Below, piece after piece: positions 7,652-16,215 of a stretch of 36,180 nucleotides of DNA. The stretch comes from Muribaculaceae bacterium (lineage in GTDB: Bacteria > Bacteroidota > Bacteroidia > Bacteroidales > Muribaculaceae): the NCBI GenBank assembly GCA_009775125.1, contig VSPD01000027.1:1-36180 (forward strand). The letters are read 5' to 3'. The notes beneath the pieces are model-generated. The model was not told where the DNA came from. It worked only from the letters and a program-made list of their open reading frames with translations, and searched no databases. The stretch's first letter is position 1, and every line of letters begins with the position of its first letter. The translations under genes were made by a program, and so were the position numbers.

Positions 7652-8109
7652 TTCGCTATTTTAAAAGATGTCTTGTTTGTTTTCACTATGAGTATTCCCG
7701 ATGCGGCGCCGATTTCAACGCCGGCTTCGCCATCGATGGCCGCGGCCGCGGCCAAGCGCATGCCGCGCAGGTCGTACACTTCGAGTGTGTCGCCGGCTGC
7801 GAGGCCCGATGCTGTGAGCATGTCGCCGTCGAGACGGAACGAGGCCGCTGTTGTGGCGACGTCGGCTATGCCCGACGTGTCGGAAAAACGGAATGTCACT
7901 GCCGTTGTCAGCGGATATGAAACGGTGGCCTCCGCCGAGGCAATCACCAGGTCGGTGGCCGTGAACGTGACTTTGGGACTGTTGCCTATGGCAAATTCAA
8001 CGTCATCGCTTCCTTCGGCGCTCACCACCACATAATTGGCGGCAAGGGCATCCGATGCCAAAAAGGCACAGGCGGCAAAGGCGAGGCTTTTAAGTAGATA
8101 TTTTTTCAT
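7648..8109 (-). CDS. Secreted protein with C-terminal sorting-like domain, first gene of heme operon
   Basis: 153 aa from ATG at 8109 (MKKYLLKSLAFAACAFLASDALA, signal peptide). An upstream in-frame ATG at 8136 lies within the -7 promoter box, so the downstream ATG is preferred. The mature part contains the pattern DDVEFAIGNSPKVTFTATDL and ends in a domain resembling type A secretion/sorting tails of Bacteroidetes (LEVYDLRGMRL, then GILIVKTNKTSFKIAK). It may be surface exported and associated with the heme system; no enzyme motif is visible. It starts the seven-gene operon. Confidence 0.7.
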   Translation of the reverse strand: MKKYLLKSLAFAACAFLASDALAANYVVVSAEGSDDVEFAIGNSPKVTFTATDLVIASAEATVSYPLTTAVTFRFSDTSGIADVATTAASFRLDGDMLTASGLAAGDTLEVYDLRGMRLAAAAAIDGEAGVEIGAASGILIVKTNKTSFKIAK

Positions 8110-8133
8110 TGGATAATGATTTTTTTCACGATG

Positions 8134-8141
8134 CAAAATTA
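8134..8141 (-). promoter_or_regulatory. -7 box of the heme operon promoter
   Basis: Minus-strand TAATTTTG fits TAnnTTTG, about 25 nt upstream of the ATG at 8109. The -33 region has only TTGC at the right distance (19 nt), so the promoter is weaker than consensus, which would fit activator-dependent or iron-regulated expression. No Fur box was recognised. Confidence 0.5.
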
Positions 8142-8173
8142 CTGCCGCGCCGTCGACTGTGCAATAATCAAAT

Positions 8174-8893
8174 TTAGGTATTTTTGAATAGAAAATCGAG
8201 AAATTCCTCGTTGTCGCCGTTAAAGGTGTTCAAATCGACATCGCCCACCACTCCATGCACGTGCCCCTTGTGGCTGTGTTGCCACAGCGACCATCCCACG
8301 GATGTGGCCGGCTCGTGGCGCAGCGAGCACACCCACAGCGGCAGGTCGTCGAAGCGGAAGCGGATAAAGCGGTCGTAGCCGCTCTTGTTGGTATATATCA
8401 TCACCTTGCGGCCGGCCTCGTTGAGGCAGTCGATCATCTCGCGGAGCTCGGCCACCACCTCGGCGGTGGTAAAAGTCTCGGCGTTGCCCCATTCCTCAAC
8501 ATCTATGATAAGCGGAAAATCGAGCACAACTCCGTCGACGGCGCGCAGAAAATTCTGCGCCTGGCGGAATCCCGGAGTGTCGAAGCGGAAAAAGTGATAT
8601 GCCCCGGTGCACAACCCCTGGCGGCGTGCCGACTCGACGTTCATTACAAACTTCTTGTCGCGGAACGACACGCCCTCGCTTGCCTTGGCCAGGACAAACG
8701 ACACGGTGTCGGCCGCCACGCGGGCATAGTTCACCGCGCCGTTGTGAGCCGACACGTCTATGCCCTTCACCGGGTAGCGGCTGCGGTCCACGTCGACATG
8801 CGCCGACGACTCCCTCATCAGAGGCCGCGATGCAACCCACACGATAAGCAGTGCCGTAATGGCGATAATGGCATATGCTATTTTCCTTGCCAA
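8174..8893 (-). CDS. GH25 family lysozyme-like muramidase, membrane anchored
   Basis: 239 aa. An N-terminal hydrophobic segment (about 4-22) without a clear cleavage site suggests a signal anchor. The GH25 fold follows: GIDVSAHNG near residue 44 (catalytic Asp region), FVLAKASEG, the YHFFRFDTPGFRQAQNF block, and DFPLIIDVEEWG with the acidic DVE motif expected for catalysis, then VMIYTNKSGYD and SLWQHSHKGHVHGVVGDVDLN. Enzymes of this family cleave peptidoglycan between MurNAc and GlcNAc; a role in wall turnover is likely. It stands alone between the heme operon and threonine ammonia-lyase. Confidence 0.85.
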   Translation of the reverse strand: MARKIAYAIIAITALLIVWVASRPLMRESSAHVDVDRSRYPVKGIDVSAHNGAVNYARVAADTVSFVLAKASEGVSFRDKKFVMNVESARRQGLCTGAYHFFRFDTPGFRQAQNFLRAVDGVVLDFPLIIDVEEWGNAETFTTAEVVAELREMIDCLNEAGRKVMIYTNKSGYDRFIRFRFDDLPLWVCSLRHEPATSVGWSLWQHSHKGHVHGVVGDVDLNTFNGDNEEFLDFLFKNT

Positions 8894-8921
8894 TTAAAAT
8901 TAGATAAATGATAAACTGTGT

Positions 8922-8949
8922 AGGAACACAAGCCGGAGGCTTGTGTTCC
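8922..8949. repeat. GGAACACAAGCC hairpin repeat
   Basis: A perfect 12-bp stem, GGAACACAAGCC (8923-8934) and GGCTTGTGTTCC (8938-8949), 3-nt loop. It lies just downstream of the threonine ammonia-lyase stop and could act as a terminator or mRNA-end stabiliser, but has no T-run on that strand. Similar sequence recurs at 10194-10249 and 28496-28530, so it belongs to a dispersed family. Confidence 0.65.
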
Positions 8950-8958
8950 CACAGGCTG

Positions 8959-10155
8959 CTAATTCAGTACTTTATATCCGGCCCCGTCGAGCGCGTGGCG
9001 TATTTCGTCGATATGGTCGGCGTTGCGTGTTTCAAGCTCAACGCTGATGATGCAGCCGTTGATAGAAGTGGAGGCGTTGATGCGCTCGTGGTTCACGCTT
9101 ATTATGTTGCCGCCTTTTTCGGCAATCACATTGCACACGCCGGAGAGCTGTCCGGGCTTGTCGTCGAGGTCGATGCGGAACGTGTAGTTGCGTCCGCTCT
9201 TGGTCAGGCCTTTGTTTATCACGCGGCTAAGAGTGGTCACGTCGATATTGCCGCCCGATACAAGGCACACCACTTTCTTGCCCTTGATAGGCACTTTGTT
9301 GAACATGGCGGCCGCCACCGACACGGCTCCTGCGCCTTCGGCCACCAGTTTGTGACGCTCGATAAGGGCAAGCATTGCGGCCGCCGTCTCGTCGTCGCTC
9401 ACGGTCACTACTTCGTCGACATATTTGGAGCAGATGTCAAACGTGTTCACGCCCGGCTCTTTCACTGCGATGCCGTCGGCTATGGTCGACACCGAGTTCA
9501 GATGCTCGATTTTGCCGTCGTGAAGCGACACCACCATCGACGCGGCCCCCGACGACTGCACGCCGTAGACCTTAACGTCGGGTTTAAGCGTCTTGATGGC
9601 GAAAGCCACGCCGGAGATGAGGCCGCCGCCGCCCACAGGCACAATCACAGCCTCCACGTCGGGCATGTCGTTGAGTATTTCGAGGCCGATGGTGCCCTGT
9701 CCGGCTATCACCTTCTCGTCGTCGAAGGGGTGAACGAAGGTATAGCCGTGTTTGTCGCGCAGTTCGCAAGCCTTGGCATAAGCGTCGTCGTACACACCGG
9801 GCACCAGGCACACGTCGGCGCCGAAACCTTTGGTAGCCTCAACTTTGGAGATAGGCGCGCCGGCGGGCAAGCATATCAAAGCGCGTATGCCATTGTGAGT
9901 GGCGCCGAGAGCCACGCCCTGGGCATGGTTGCCGGCAGAGCACGCTATCACGCCGCGGGCTTTCTCTTCTTCCGAGAGTTGCGATATCTTATAATAGGCC
10001 CCACGGAGTTTGAACGAGCCGGTGAGCTGCAAATTTTCCGTTTTCAGCCATACATCGGCCTCAGGGTTGATTTGAGGAGCGGCCACAAGAGCAGTGTGGC
10101 GGGCAACACCGTTGAGCACGCGAGCGGCATTGAATATTTCGTTTATTTCGAGCAT
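8959..10155 (-). CDS. ilvA: Threonine ammonia-lyase (threonine dehydratase), ACT-domain form
   Basis: 398 aa, a pyridoxal-phosphate enzyme converting threonine to 2-oxobutanoate and ammonia, the first step to isoleucine. The PLP lysine is K49 in TGSFKLRGA; the phosphate-binding glycine loop is GGGGLISG at 175-182; SAGNHAQG at 73-80 is the substrate-binding Asn motif. A single ACT-type domain occupies about 325-398 (FRIDLDDKPGQLSGVC). This is the shorter class, like TdcB plus ACT, rather than the long biosynthetic IlvA with two regulatory repeats; a catabolic role is possible. Start at ATG 10155; no good TAnnTTTG promoter was seen. It is flanked by hairpin repeats. Confidence 0.9.
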   Translation of the reverse strand: MLEINEIFNAARVLNGVARHTALVAAPQINPEADVWLKTENLQLTGSFKLRGAYYKISQLSEEEKARGVIACSAGNHAQGVALGATHNGIRALICLPAGAPISKVEATKGFGADVCLVPGVYDDAYAKACELRDKHGYTFVHPFDDEKVIAGQGTIGLEILNDMPDVEAVIVPVGGGGLISGVAFAIKTLKPDVKVYGVQSSGAASMVVSLHDGKIEHLNSVSTIADGIAVKEPGVNTFDICSKYVDEVVTVSDDETAAAMLALIERHKLVAEGAGAVSVAAAMFNKVPIKGKKVVCLVSGGNIDVTTLSRVINKGLTKSGRNYTFRIDLDDKPGQLSGVCNVIAEKGGNIISVNHERINASTSINGCIISVELETRNADHIDEIRHALDGAGYKVLN

Positions 10156-10193
10156 TATAGTAAAGTGTTAAGTATCTGTTATATTAAGGATGT

Positions 10194-10249
10194 AGGAACA
10201 CAAGCCTCCGGCTTGTGGCTTATTTCGCAAGCCGGAGGCTCACGTTCCT
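10194..10249. repeat. Long inverted repeat between tilS and threonine ammonia-lyase
   Basis: The 22-nt arm 10194-10215 (core CAAGCCTCCGGCTTG) pairs with 10228-10249 with two mismatches around a 12-nt loop. Each arm is itself partly palindromic (AAGCC-tcc-GGCTT), so it can form a cruciform or two hairpins. It may terminate tilS transcription. It shares the AGGAACACAAGCC end with the repeat at 8922-8949. Confidence 0.65.
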
Positions 10250-10265
10250 GCTGTTTTAATCCTGT

Positions 10266-11588
10266 TCATTTTAGTTCTAATCGTAAATAGCGCCGCGTTG
10301 CGGGCGTTACGGGGAAAGAGTCAGACTGCCGGAGGCCCACCGCCCAAAGCACGGTGTCGCCCGAGGTGAGGAGCCATGCCGTCCGTTTTTGCCACGCGGA
10401 ATATTTGGCGTCGGAGAAAAGGTCGCTCACCAGCCGCGAGCCGTTCATGCCGTAGGGGCGTATACGGTCGCCGCGATGCCAGTGGCGCAGCGTCAGCGGC
10501 TGCGAGGCTATCGCGGAGTCGAAATATGCCACCGAAGGGTTGCGTTCCGGCCGGAATTCCGCCACATCATGCTCGGTCACGGCGATATGCACGGGAGTGA
10601 GGATGTCGCGGCGAAGCGACACCGCCGTTTTGCAGTCGCCCGTTTCGGGCTTGCCTTTGGTCATGACAAGAATCCCGCGGCTAAGTTCCACCGTGGCCGT
10701 GTCTGTCGAAAACGTGCGTCCCGATGCCCCGGCTGATGCTATGATGTCGGCAACCTGAGAGGCGTTGAAGCCCATCGGGCGCAGCATTTCGTAGAGAAAG
10801 GCGCGAGGATGCCGCTCCGAGGCTATAATATCGCGTAAAAATATGACGTCGCCCTCGGTATATCGGGCCGCGCGCTCGGGCACAAGCGAATCGAGCAGGT
10901 CGCGGTTGTCGGCCAAATGCGCCATTGATGCTATTATAGCGTCCGACGCCTCGGGAAACTCTTTGTGGAGCACAGGCAACACAATATTGCGCAGGCGGTT
11001 GCGACGGAAGTCGCATTCGGCGTTTGTCGAGTCGGTTACATATTTGAGCCTCCGTTCGCCGAGATATTTCAGGATTTCGGCCCTTGACGTGCAGAGAAGC
11101 GGGCGCACTACAAAGCCGTTGCGCGGACGCATGCCTCCGAGACCGTGCACCGACGAGCGGCGAAGCAGATTCAAAAAGAAAGTCTCCTCCTGGTCGTCGC
11201 GGTGGTGGCCAACGGCCACGGCCTGCGCGCGCAGACTGTCGACTATCGTGTCAAACCATTCATAGCGGAGGCTCCGGCATGCCATCTCCACCGACTCGCC
11301 GGTGGCTTTCCGACGGGCATCCACGTCGAAATCCTTCACATAGAGGTCGACGCCCAGCTTGTTGCACAAATTCTGGCAAAAGCGCATGTCGCGGTTCGAC
11401 TCCGCCCCGCGCAGATGAAAGTTGCAATGAGCGGCCACACATTCATAGCCAAGACTCGACAGCACACTTAAAAGTGCCACCGAATCGGCGCCCCCGCTGA
11501 GAGCAGTCACCACCGGACGCCCCTTCTCGAGCAGCCCGTGTGACGCTATGAAATCTTCTATTTCGCGTTCGAATGAAAACACGTCCAA
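10266..11588 (-). CDS. tilS: tRNA(Ile)-lysidine synthase TilS
   Basis: 440 aa. It ligates lysine to C34 of the tRNA-Ile CAU anticodon in an ATP-dependent reaction. The N-terminal PP-loop ATPase has SGGADS at 31-36, followed by AAHCNFHLRG and VGHHRDDQEETFFLNLLR, both typical of TilS; the C-terminal part (about 360-435) matches the TilS C-terminal domain (LRHWHRGDRIRPYGMNGSRLVSDLF). There is no ATG near the start: the frame opens with TTG at 11588 and GTG at 11582. A TAACTTTG box overlaps the TTG, so GTG at 11582 with a very short or absent leader is a reasonable alternative start. Confidence 0.9.
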   Translation of the reverse strand: MDVFSFEREIEDFIASHGLLEKGRPVVTALSGGADSVALLSVLSSLGYECVAAHCNFHLRGAESNRDMRFCQNLCNKLGVDLYVKDFDVDARRKATGESVEMACRSLRYEWFDTIVDSLRAQAVAVGHHRDDQEETFFLNLLRRSSVHGLGGMRPRNGFVVRPLLCTSRAEILKYLGERRLKYVTDSTNAECDFRRNRLRNIVLPVLHKEFPEASDAIIASMAHLADNRDLLDSLVPERAARYTEGDVIFLRDIIASERHPRAFLYEMLRPMGFNASQVADIIASAGASGRTFSTDTATVELSRGILVMTKGKPETGDCKTAVSLRRDILTPVHIAVTEHDVAEFRPERNPSVAYFDSAIASQPLTLRHWHRGDRIRPYGMNGSRLVSDLFSDAKYSAWQKRTAWLLTSGDTVLWAVGLRQSDSFPVTPATRRYLRLELK

Positions 11589-11616
11589 AGTTATTAAATA
11601 TTTTTATAACTGCCAA
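11586..11616 (-). promoter_or_regulatory. Putative tilS promoter overlapping the start codon
   Basis: Minus-strand TAACTTTG (11586-11593) with TTGG (11613-11616) 19 nt upstream. If used, transcription would start at about 11580-11583, at or next to GTG 11582. Confidence 0.45.
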
Positions 11617-11667
11617 TTTCGATGAGAAAAAATTGCACACATATCCAATTTATGGCGTTGATAGAAA

Positions 11668-12150
11668 TAGAGGGTGCGTTAAAAAAGCGGTTTATGCCGA
11701 GATTGTAGGGACGCACGGCTCGTGCGTCCGTAGATAAACGATTGGTTATAAATTAAATAGAAATATAATTTCCCGGACGCACGGGCCGTACAATGCGGTT
11801 CAAATAAGCCATCACTATGGAGAAGAAGCGCGTAGCGCTTCAAGACAATAGCCGGGGGTGGAGCGATAGCGTAACCCCCGGTATGTGCATTGTAATCATC
11901 CGTGTGGTATTGGAGCGAGCGACAGCGTAGCGTTCTACACCACGGTTGGCATAATCGAACGCTCCGGCAGGCTCCGCTCCAAATCCCCGGTTGCCGGCAA
12001 CCCTTTTCCGTGGGTTCGGTCGAGGCTTCGCCACGCCCTCACCCACGGCTATTGTCGGAAATCGCTACGCGATTCTGTGATATGCCCTTATTTGAACTGC
12101 ATTGCACGGGCCGTACGTCCCTACCGTTTGGTATTTTGACACACCCTCCT
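11668..12150. mobile_element. MITE-like element, copy A, interrupted by a nested insertion
   Basis: The outer parts (11668-11790 and 12116-12150) correspond to the uninterrupted 156-bp element at 16553-16708: left end near AGAGGGTGCGTTAAAAAAGC, internal GGGACGCACGGCTCGTGCGTCC hairpin, right end TTTTGACACACCCTCCT. The left terminal repeat has diverged. Without the 314-bp insertion and one 11-bp repeat the copy would be 158 bp. No ORF for a transposase is present, so it is non-autonomous. Confidence 0.7.
11791..12104. mobile_element. Nested 314-bp insertion with terminal inverted repeats and target duplication
   Basis: The ends are CAATGCGGTTCAAATAAG (11791-11808) and its inverse with one mismatch (12087-12104). 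CACGGGCCGTA is directly repeated at both sides (11780-11790 and 12105-12115). The unoccupied site is seen in copy B, where the host repeat reads straight through. The interior is non-coding and rich in hairpins (GAAGCGC-gta-GCGCTTC, GGGGGT/ACCCCC, ATCGCTACGCGAT) and has a second inner inverted pair (CAATAGCCGGGGGT against ACCCACGGCTATTG). It looks like a small non-autonomous transposable element; the mobilising enzyme is unknown. Confidence 0.7.
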
Positions 12151-12343
12151 CGCGGCAAGGTTTGCCGAGTAGCCACGTCTCCGACGTGATTAATCTGAAT
12201 TGACGGCTCATTCACTGCCATTAACGTGAAAATCCTGCCCCTCCTGTTCTCCTGTCTTTTATATGTAGCAAAGGCCACAGGTATAGTTATCAACATTATG
12301 GCGAAATTGTGAAAACGTGGCGGAGGATATTGATTTTTTTTCG

Positions 12344-12351
12344 TACCTTTG
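12344..12351 (+). promoter_or_regulatory. -7 box of the dnaE promoter
   Basis: TACCTTTG matches TAnnTTTG and lies 44 nt upstream of the ATG at 12396. No clear TTTG was seen at the -33 distance. Confidence 0.5.
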
Positions 12352-12395
12352 ACGCTGTTTTATCAACTCTCCAATCCAACGCACATCTCCCCGAA

Positions 12396-15300
12396 ATGGC
12401 ACAATTCGTTCATCTTCACGTCCATACGCAGTACTCCCTGCTCGACGGGCAGGCTTCCGTTTCCGCCCTTGTCGACAAAGCCATTGCCGACGGCATGCCC
12501 GGCCTGGCAATTACCGACCATGGCAATATGTACGGCATCAAGGAGTATTTCAACTATGTGAAAAAGAAAAAAGGAAAGATAAAAGATGCCATAAAGGACC
12601 TCAAAAAGCAGCTCGAAGAAGCCCCCGAAAGCGAAAAAGCCGCAATCGAGGCTAAAATCGCCGCAAAAGAGGCCGACCTCGCTTTCCGTCCAATTTTCGG
12701 CTGCGAAATGTATGTGGCGCAGAAAGACCTGCACGAGCATGTCGACAAGCGCGACACCGGACGTCACCTTATTGTGCTTGCCAAGAACCTCACCGGATAC
12801 AAAAACTTGATTAAACTGGTGTCGAAGGCCTGGACCGAGGGCTTCTACTCGCATCCGCGTACCGACAAGCAGGAAATCGAGAAACACCGCGAGGGGCTGA
12901 TAATATGCTCGGCCTGCCTTGGCGGCGAGATTCCGCAGCTGCTCATGGCCGGCGACTATGAAGAGGCCGACCGCCGTGTGAAATGGTGGAAAAGCGTATT
13001 CGGCGACGATTACTATCTCGAATTGCAACGCCACAAGGCCACGGTGCAGCGCGCCAACCATGAGGTGTACGAGGAGCAGATGCGCATAGAGCCGATGATA
13101 ATCAGGCTCGCCCGCGAGAACGGGGTGAAACTTATCGCATCGAATGACTCCCACTTCGTGAACGAGTCCGACGCCGAGGCCCACGACCGCCTGATATGCC
13201 TCTCCACAGGCAAAAACCTCAACGACGAGGGCCGTATGCTCTACACCAAGCAGGAATGGCTGAAAACACAGAAGGAAATGTCGGAGCTGTTTGCCGACAT
13301 CCCCGAGGTGCTCGACAACACCGTCGAGATTCTGTCAAAGGTGACGGAATATTCCATCGACCACGGTCCTATCATGCCATTCTTCGAGATTCCCGCCGAA
13401 TTTGGCTCGGAGGAGGAATACCGCAGCCGCATCACCGAGAAGGAGCTGTTCGACGAATTCACGCAAGACGAAAACGGCAATGTTGTCCTCTCCGAGGAAA
13501 AGGCCAAGGAAAAAATAGAGAAACTTGGCGGTTATGATAAACTCTACCGCATAAAATTCGAGGCCGACTATCTGGCCAAACTCGCTTTCGACGGCGCCAA
13601 ACGCCGATATGGCGACCCTCTGCCCGACGATGTAGTGGAGCGTGTGCGCTTCGAACTGTACATAATGAAGACAATGGGTTTCCCTGGCTACTTCCTTATC
13701 GTGCAGGATTTTATCAACGCCGCCCGCACCAAACTCGGCGTGAGCGTCGGCCCCGGACGTGGCTCGGCTGCCGGTTCGGTCGTGTCCTACTGTCTTGGCA
13801 TTACCCAGATCGACCCCATGCGCTACGACCTGCTGTTTGAGCGTTTCCTCAACCCCGACCGTATCTCCCTCCCCGATATCGACGTTGACTTCGACGACGA
13901 CGGCCGTGGCGTGGTCCTGCATTACGTCACAGAAAAATACGGCGAGGAAAAAGTGGCGCATATCATCACATACGGCACTATGGCGGCCAAGTCGGCCATC
14001 AAAGACGTGGCACGCGTAATGGAATTGCCTCTTGCCGAGAGCAACCGCCTGGCAAAACTCGTGCCGGCGCGTATGCCCGAGGTCGACGGAAAAGCTCTGA
14101 AAACCACGCTTAAAAACTGCTTTGAGCATGTGCCCGAGTTCGAACCCGAGCTCAACAGCCCCAATCCTCTGGTGCGCGACACTCTCAACTATGCGCGCCA
14201 GCTCGAAGGCAACGTCCGCAACACGGGCGTGCATGCCTGCGGCGTAATCATTTGCCGCGACGATATTTCCGACTGGGTGCCTGTTTCCACCGCCAACGAC
14301 AAGGAGGAGGGCAAGCTGCTCGTTACTCAGTACGAAGGCTCGGTGATTGAGGAAACGGGCCTTATCAAAATGGACTTCCTCGGCCTCAAAACCCTCTCTA
14401 TAATAATGGAGGCCGTAAACAACATAAAGCTCACCCGTGGCATCGATGTGGATATGGATAATATTCCCATCGACGACCCGGCCACATATAAGCTGTATTG
14501 CGAGGGGCGCACTATCGGAACATTCCAGTTTGAGTCGCCCGGCATGCAGAAATATCTGCGCGAACTCCAGCCCACGACATTCGAGGACCTCATAGCCATG
14601 AACGCCCTGTATCGTCCCGGGCCTATGGACTATATCCCTGAATTCATCGCCCGTAAACACGGTCGCTCGCCCATTGTCTACGACATACCCGAAATGGAAA
14701 AGTATCTCAAAGATACCTACGGCGTAACCGTGTATCAGGAGCAAGTCATGCTCCTGTCGAGGCTTTTGGCCAACTTCACGCGCGGCCAGAGCGATACCCT
14801 GCGCAAAGCCATGGGTAAGAAACTTATCGAGAAGATGAACGCCTTGAAGACTCTCTTCCTTGAAGGCGGACAGAAAAACGGCCACGACCCCAAGGTGCTC
14901 GAAAAAATATGGGCCGACTGGGAAAAATTCGCGTCATACGCTTTCAACAAGAGCCACGCCACATGCTACTCGTGGGTGGCCTTCCAGACTGCCTATCTCA
15001 AAGCGAACTATCCGTCGGAATACATGGCCGCCGTGCTTAGCCGCAACCTCACCGATATTACCAAGCTCACCGGATTCATGGACGAATGCAAGTCGATGAA
15101 AATCGCCGTGCTCGGTCCCGACGTAAACGAATCGTTCTCTAAGTTCGGTGTAAACGCCAAAGGCGACATACGCTTCGGCATGTCGGCCATTAAAGGCGTG
15201 GGCCCCAACGTGGTCGACGAAATAATAAAGGCGCGCAACGAGGGCGGAAAATTCAAGGATATTTACGACTTTGTCGAGCGCGTGCCCGCCGGCACCGTCA

Positions 15301-16178
15301 ACCGCCGCGTGATGGATGCCCTCGCGCAGGCCGGAGCCTTCGACTGCTTCGAGGAAATAGCCCGCGAGGATTTCTTCGGGCTGAATCCCAAAGGCGAGTC
15401 AATGTCGGAAATCTTGCTCCGCTATGGCGTCCAGTTCCAGCGCAACAAGCAAAACCAGGAGGCATCGCTCTTCGGCTTCGACGAATCCATCAGCAACGCC
15501 GCCCGCCCCGCCATCCGTCACGAGGAGCCGTGGGCCACGGTGGTGCGCCTCGAAAAGGAGCGCGAGCTTGTGGGCATGTATCTCTCCGCCCATCCTCTCG
15601 ACCCCTATTACATGGAACTAAACCATGGTGTCACGACTCATCTTTCCGACATCAAGGACGTGCCCATGAAAGACGGCATGGAATTCTCGTTCGGAGGCAT
15701 GGTCACGGCATATGAGACGCGTCCCACGCGCAACGGCGGCACTTTCGGCATCCTCAAACTCGAGGATTATACCGGCTCATACGAGATTCGCCTTTTTGGC
15801 AACCAGGTCTACGATTTTGGCCGCTATGGCATACCGGGCACGCCCATATTTGTAAAGGCCCGTTACCAAAAACGCAGATTCGGCGACCAAATCGACCTCA
15901 ATGTCGAGTCCATAACCCTATTGCAGGACATGAAAGGAAAGGTCCTCAACGGCATCCGTATCAAGGCCACGCTCGACGACATTCCGCAGCTTCATTCGCT
16001 ATTGAAAGATTACATCGAGAAGGCAAAAAAGGAGGAGAACCCCGGCACACTGTCGTTCCGGCTGTTCGACCCCAAAGTAAACCGTTGGGTCGGCCTTCGC
16101 TCGCCGGCTCGCCTGTCGATGTCGCGGCAGCTTGTCGACATGCTCGATTCCCTCAATATCGAATACGAATTCAATTGA
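12396..16178 (+). CDS. dnaE: DNA polymerase III subunit alpha
   Basis: 1,260 aa from ATG 12396 (MAQFVHLHVHTQYSLLDG). The same frame opens earlier (12309) but that part spans the promoter box and does not match the family. Domains in order: PHP domain (about 1-300, HLHVHTQYS at 6-14), then the C-family polymerase core with GPGRGSAAGS and the catalytic aspartates in LPDIDVDFDDDGRG near residue 490, the tandem helix-hairpin-helix region (about 920-960, IRFGMSAIKGVGPNVVDEI), and a C-terminal OB fold (about 1060-1140, FGGMVTAYETRPTRNGG). It is the replicative polymerase. A charged Lys/Glu coiled insertion (about residues 50-95) sits inside the PHP domain. It is followed by a thioredoxin gene 37 nt downstream. 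Confidence 0.96.
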   Translation: MAQFVHLHVHTQYSLLDGQASVSALVDKAIADGMPGLAITDHGNMYGIKEYFNYVKKKKGKIKDAIKDLKKQLEEAPESEKAAIEAKIAAKEADLAFRPIFGCEMYVAQKDLHEHVDKRDTGRHLIVLAKNLTGYKNLIKLVSKAWTEGFYSHPRTDKQEIEKHREGLIICSACLGGEIPQLLMAGDYEEADRRVKWWKSVFGDDYYLELQRHKATVQRANHEVYEEQMRIEPMIIRLARENGVKLIASNDSHFVNESDAEAHDRLICLSTGKNLNDEGRMLYTKQEWLKTQKEMSELFADIPEVLDNTVEILSKVTEYSIDHGPIMPFFEIPAEFGSEEEYRSRITEKELFDEFTQDENGNVVLSEEKAKEKIEKLGGYDKLYRIKFEADYLAKLAFDGAKRRYGDPLPDDVVERVRFELYIMKTMGFPGYFLIVQDFINAARTKLGVSVGPGRGSAAGSVVSYCLGITQIDPMRYDLLFERFLNPDRISLPDIDVDFDDDGRGVVLHYVTEKYGEEKVAHIITYGTMAAKSAIKDVARVMELPLAESNRLAKLVPARMPEVDGKALKTTLKNCFEHVPEFEPELNSPNPLVRDTLNYARQLEGNVRNTGVHACGVIICRDDISDWVPVSTANDKEEGKLLVTQYEGSVIEETGLIKMDFLGLKTLSIIMEAVNNIKLTRGIDVDMDNIPIDDPATYKLYCEGRTIGTFQFESPGMQKYLRELQPTTFEDLIAMNALYRPGPMDYIPEFIARKHGRSPIVYDIPEMEKYLKDTYGVTVYQEQVMLLSRLLANFTRGQSDTLRKAMGKKLIEKMNALKTLFLEGGQKNGHDPKVLEKIWADWEKFASYAFNKSHATCYSWVAFQTAYLKANYPSEYMAAVLSRNLTDITKLTGFMDECKSMKIAVLGPDVNESFSKFGVNAKGDIRFGMSAIKGVGPNVVDEIIKARNEGGKFKDIYDFVERVPAGTVNRRVMDALAQAGAFDCFEEIAREDFFGLNPKGESMSEILLRYGVQFQRNKQNQEASLFGFDESISNAARPAIRHEEPWATVVRLEKERELVGMYLSAHPLDPYYMELNHGVTTHLSDIKDVPMKDGMEFSFGGMVTAYETRPTRNGGTFGILKLEDYTGSYEIRLFGNQVYDFGRYGIPGTPIFVKARYQKRRFGDQIDLNVESITLLQDMKGKVLNGIRIKATLDDIPQLHSLLKDYIEKAKKEENPGTLSFRLFDPKVNRWVGLRSPARLSMSRQLVDMLDSLNIEYEFN

Positions 16179-16215
16179 TAAAAACTTTATAACTAATAAC
16201 TTAATACCTGAAATA

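Noticed and set aside
11840..12296. Several ORFs of 68-95 codons inside the nested insertion and its flank
   Set aside because: They run across hairpins in several frames at once with no start signal or domain; not convincing as a transposase.
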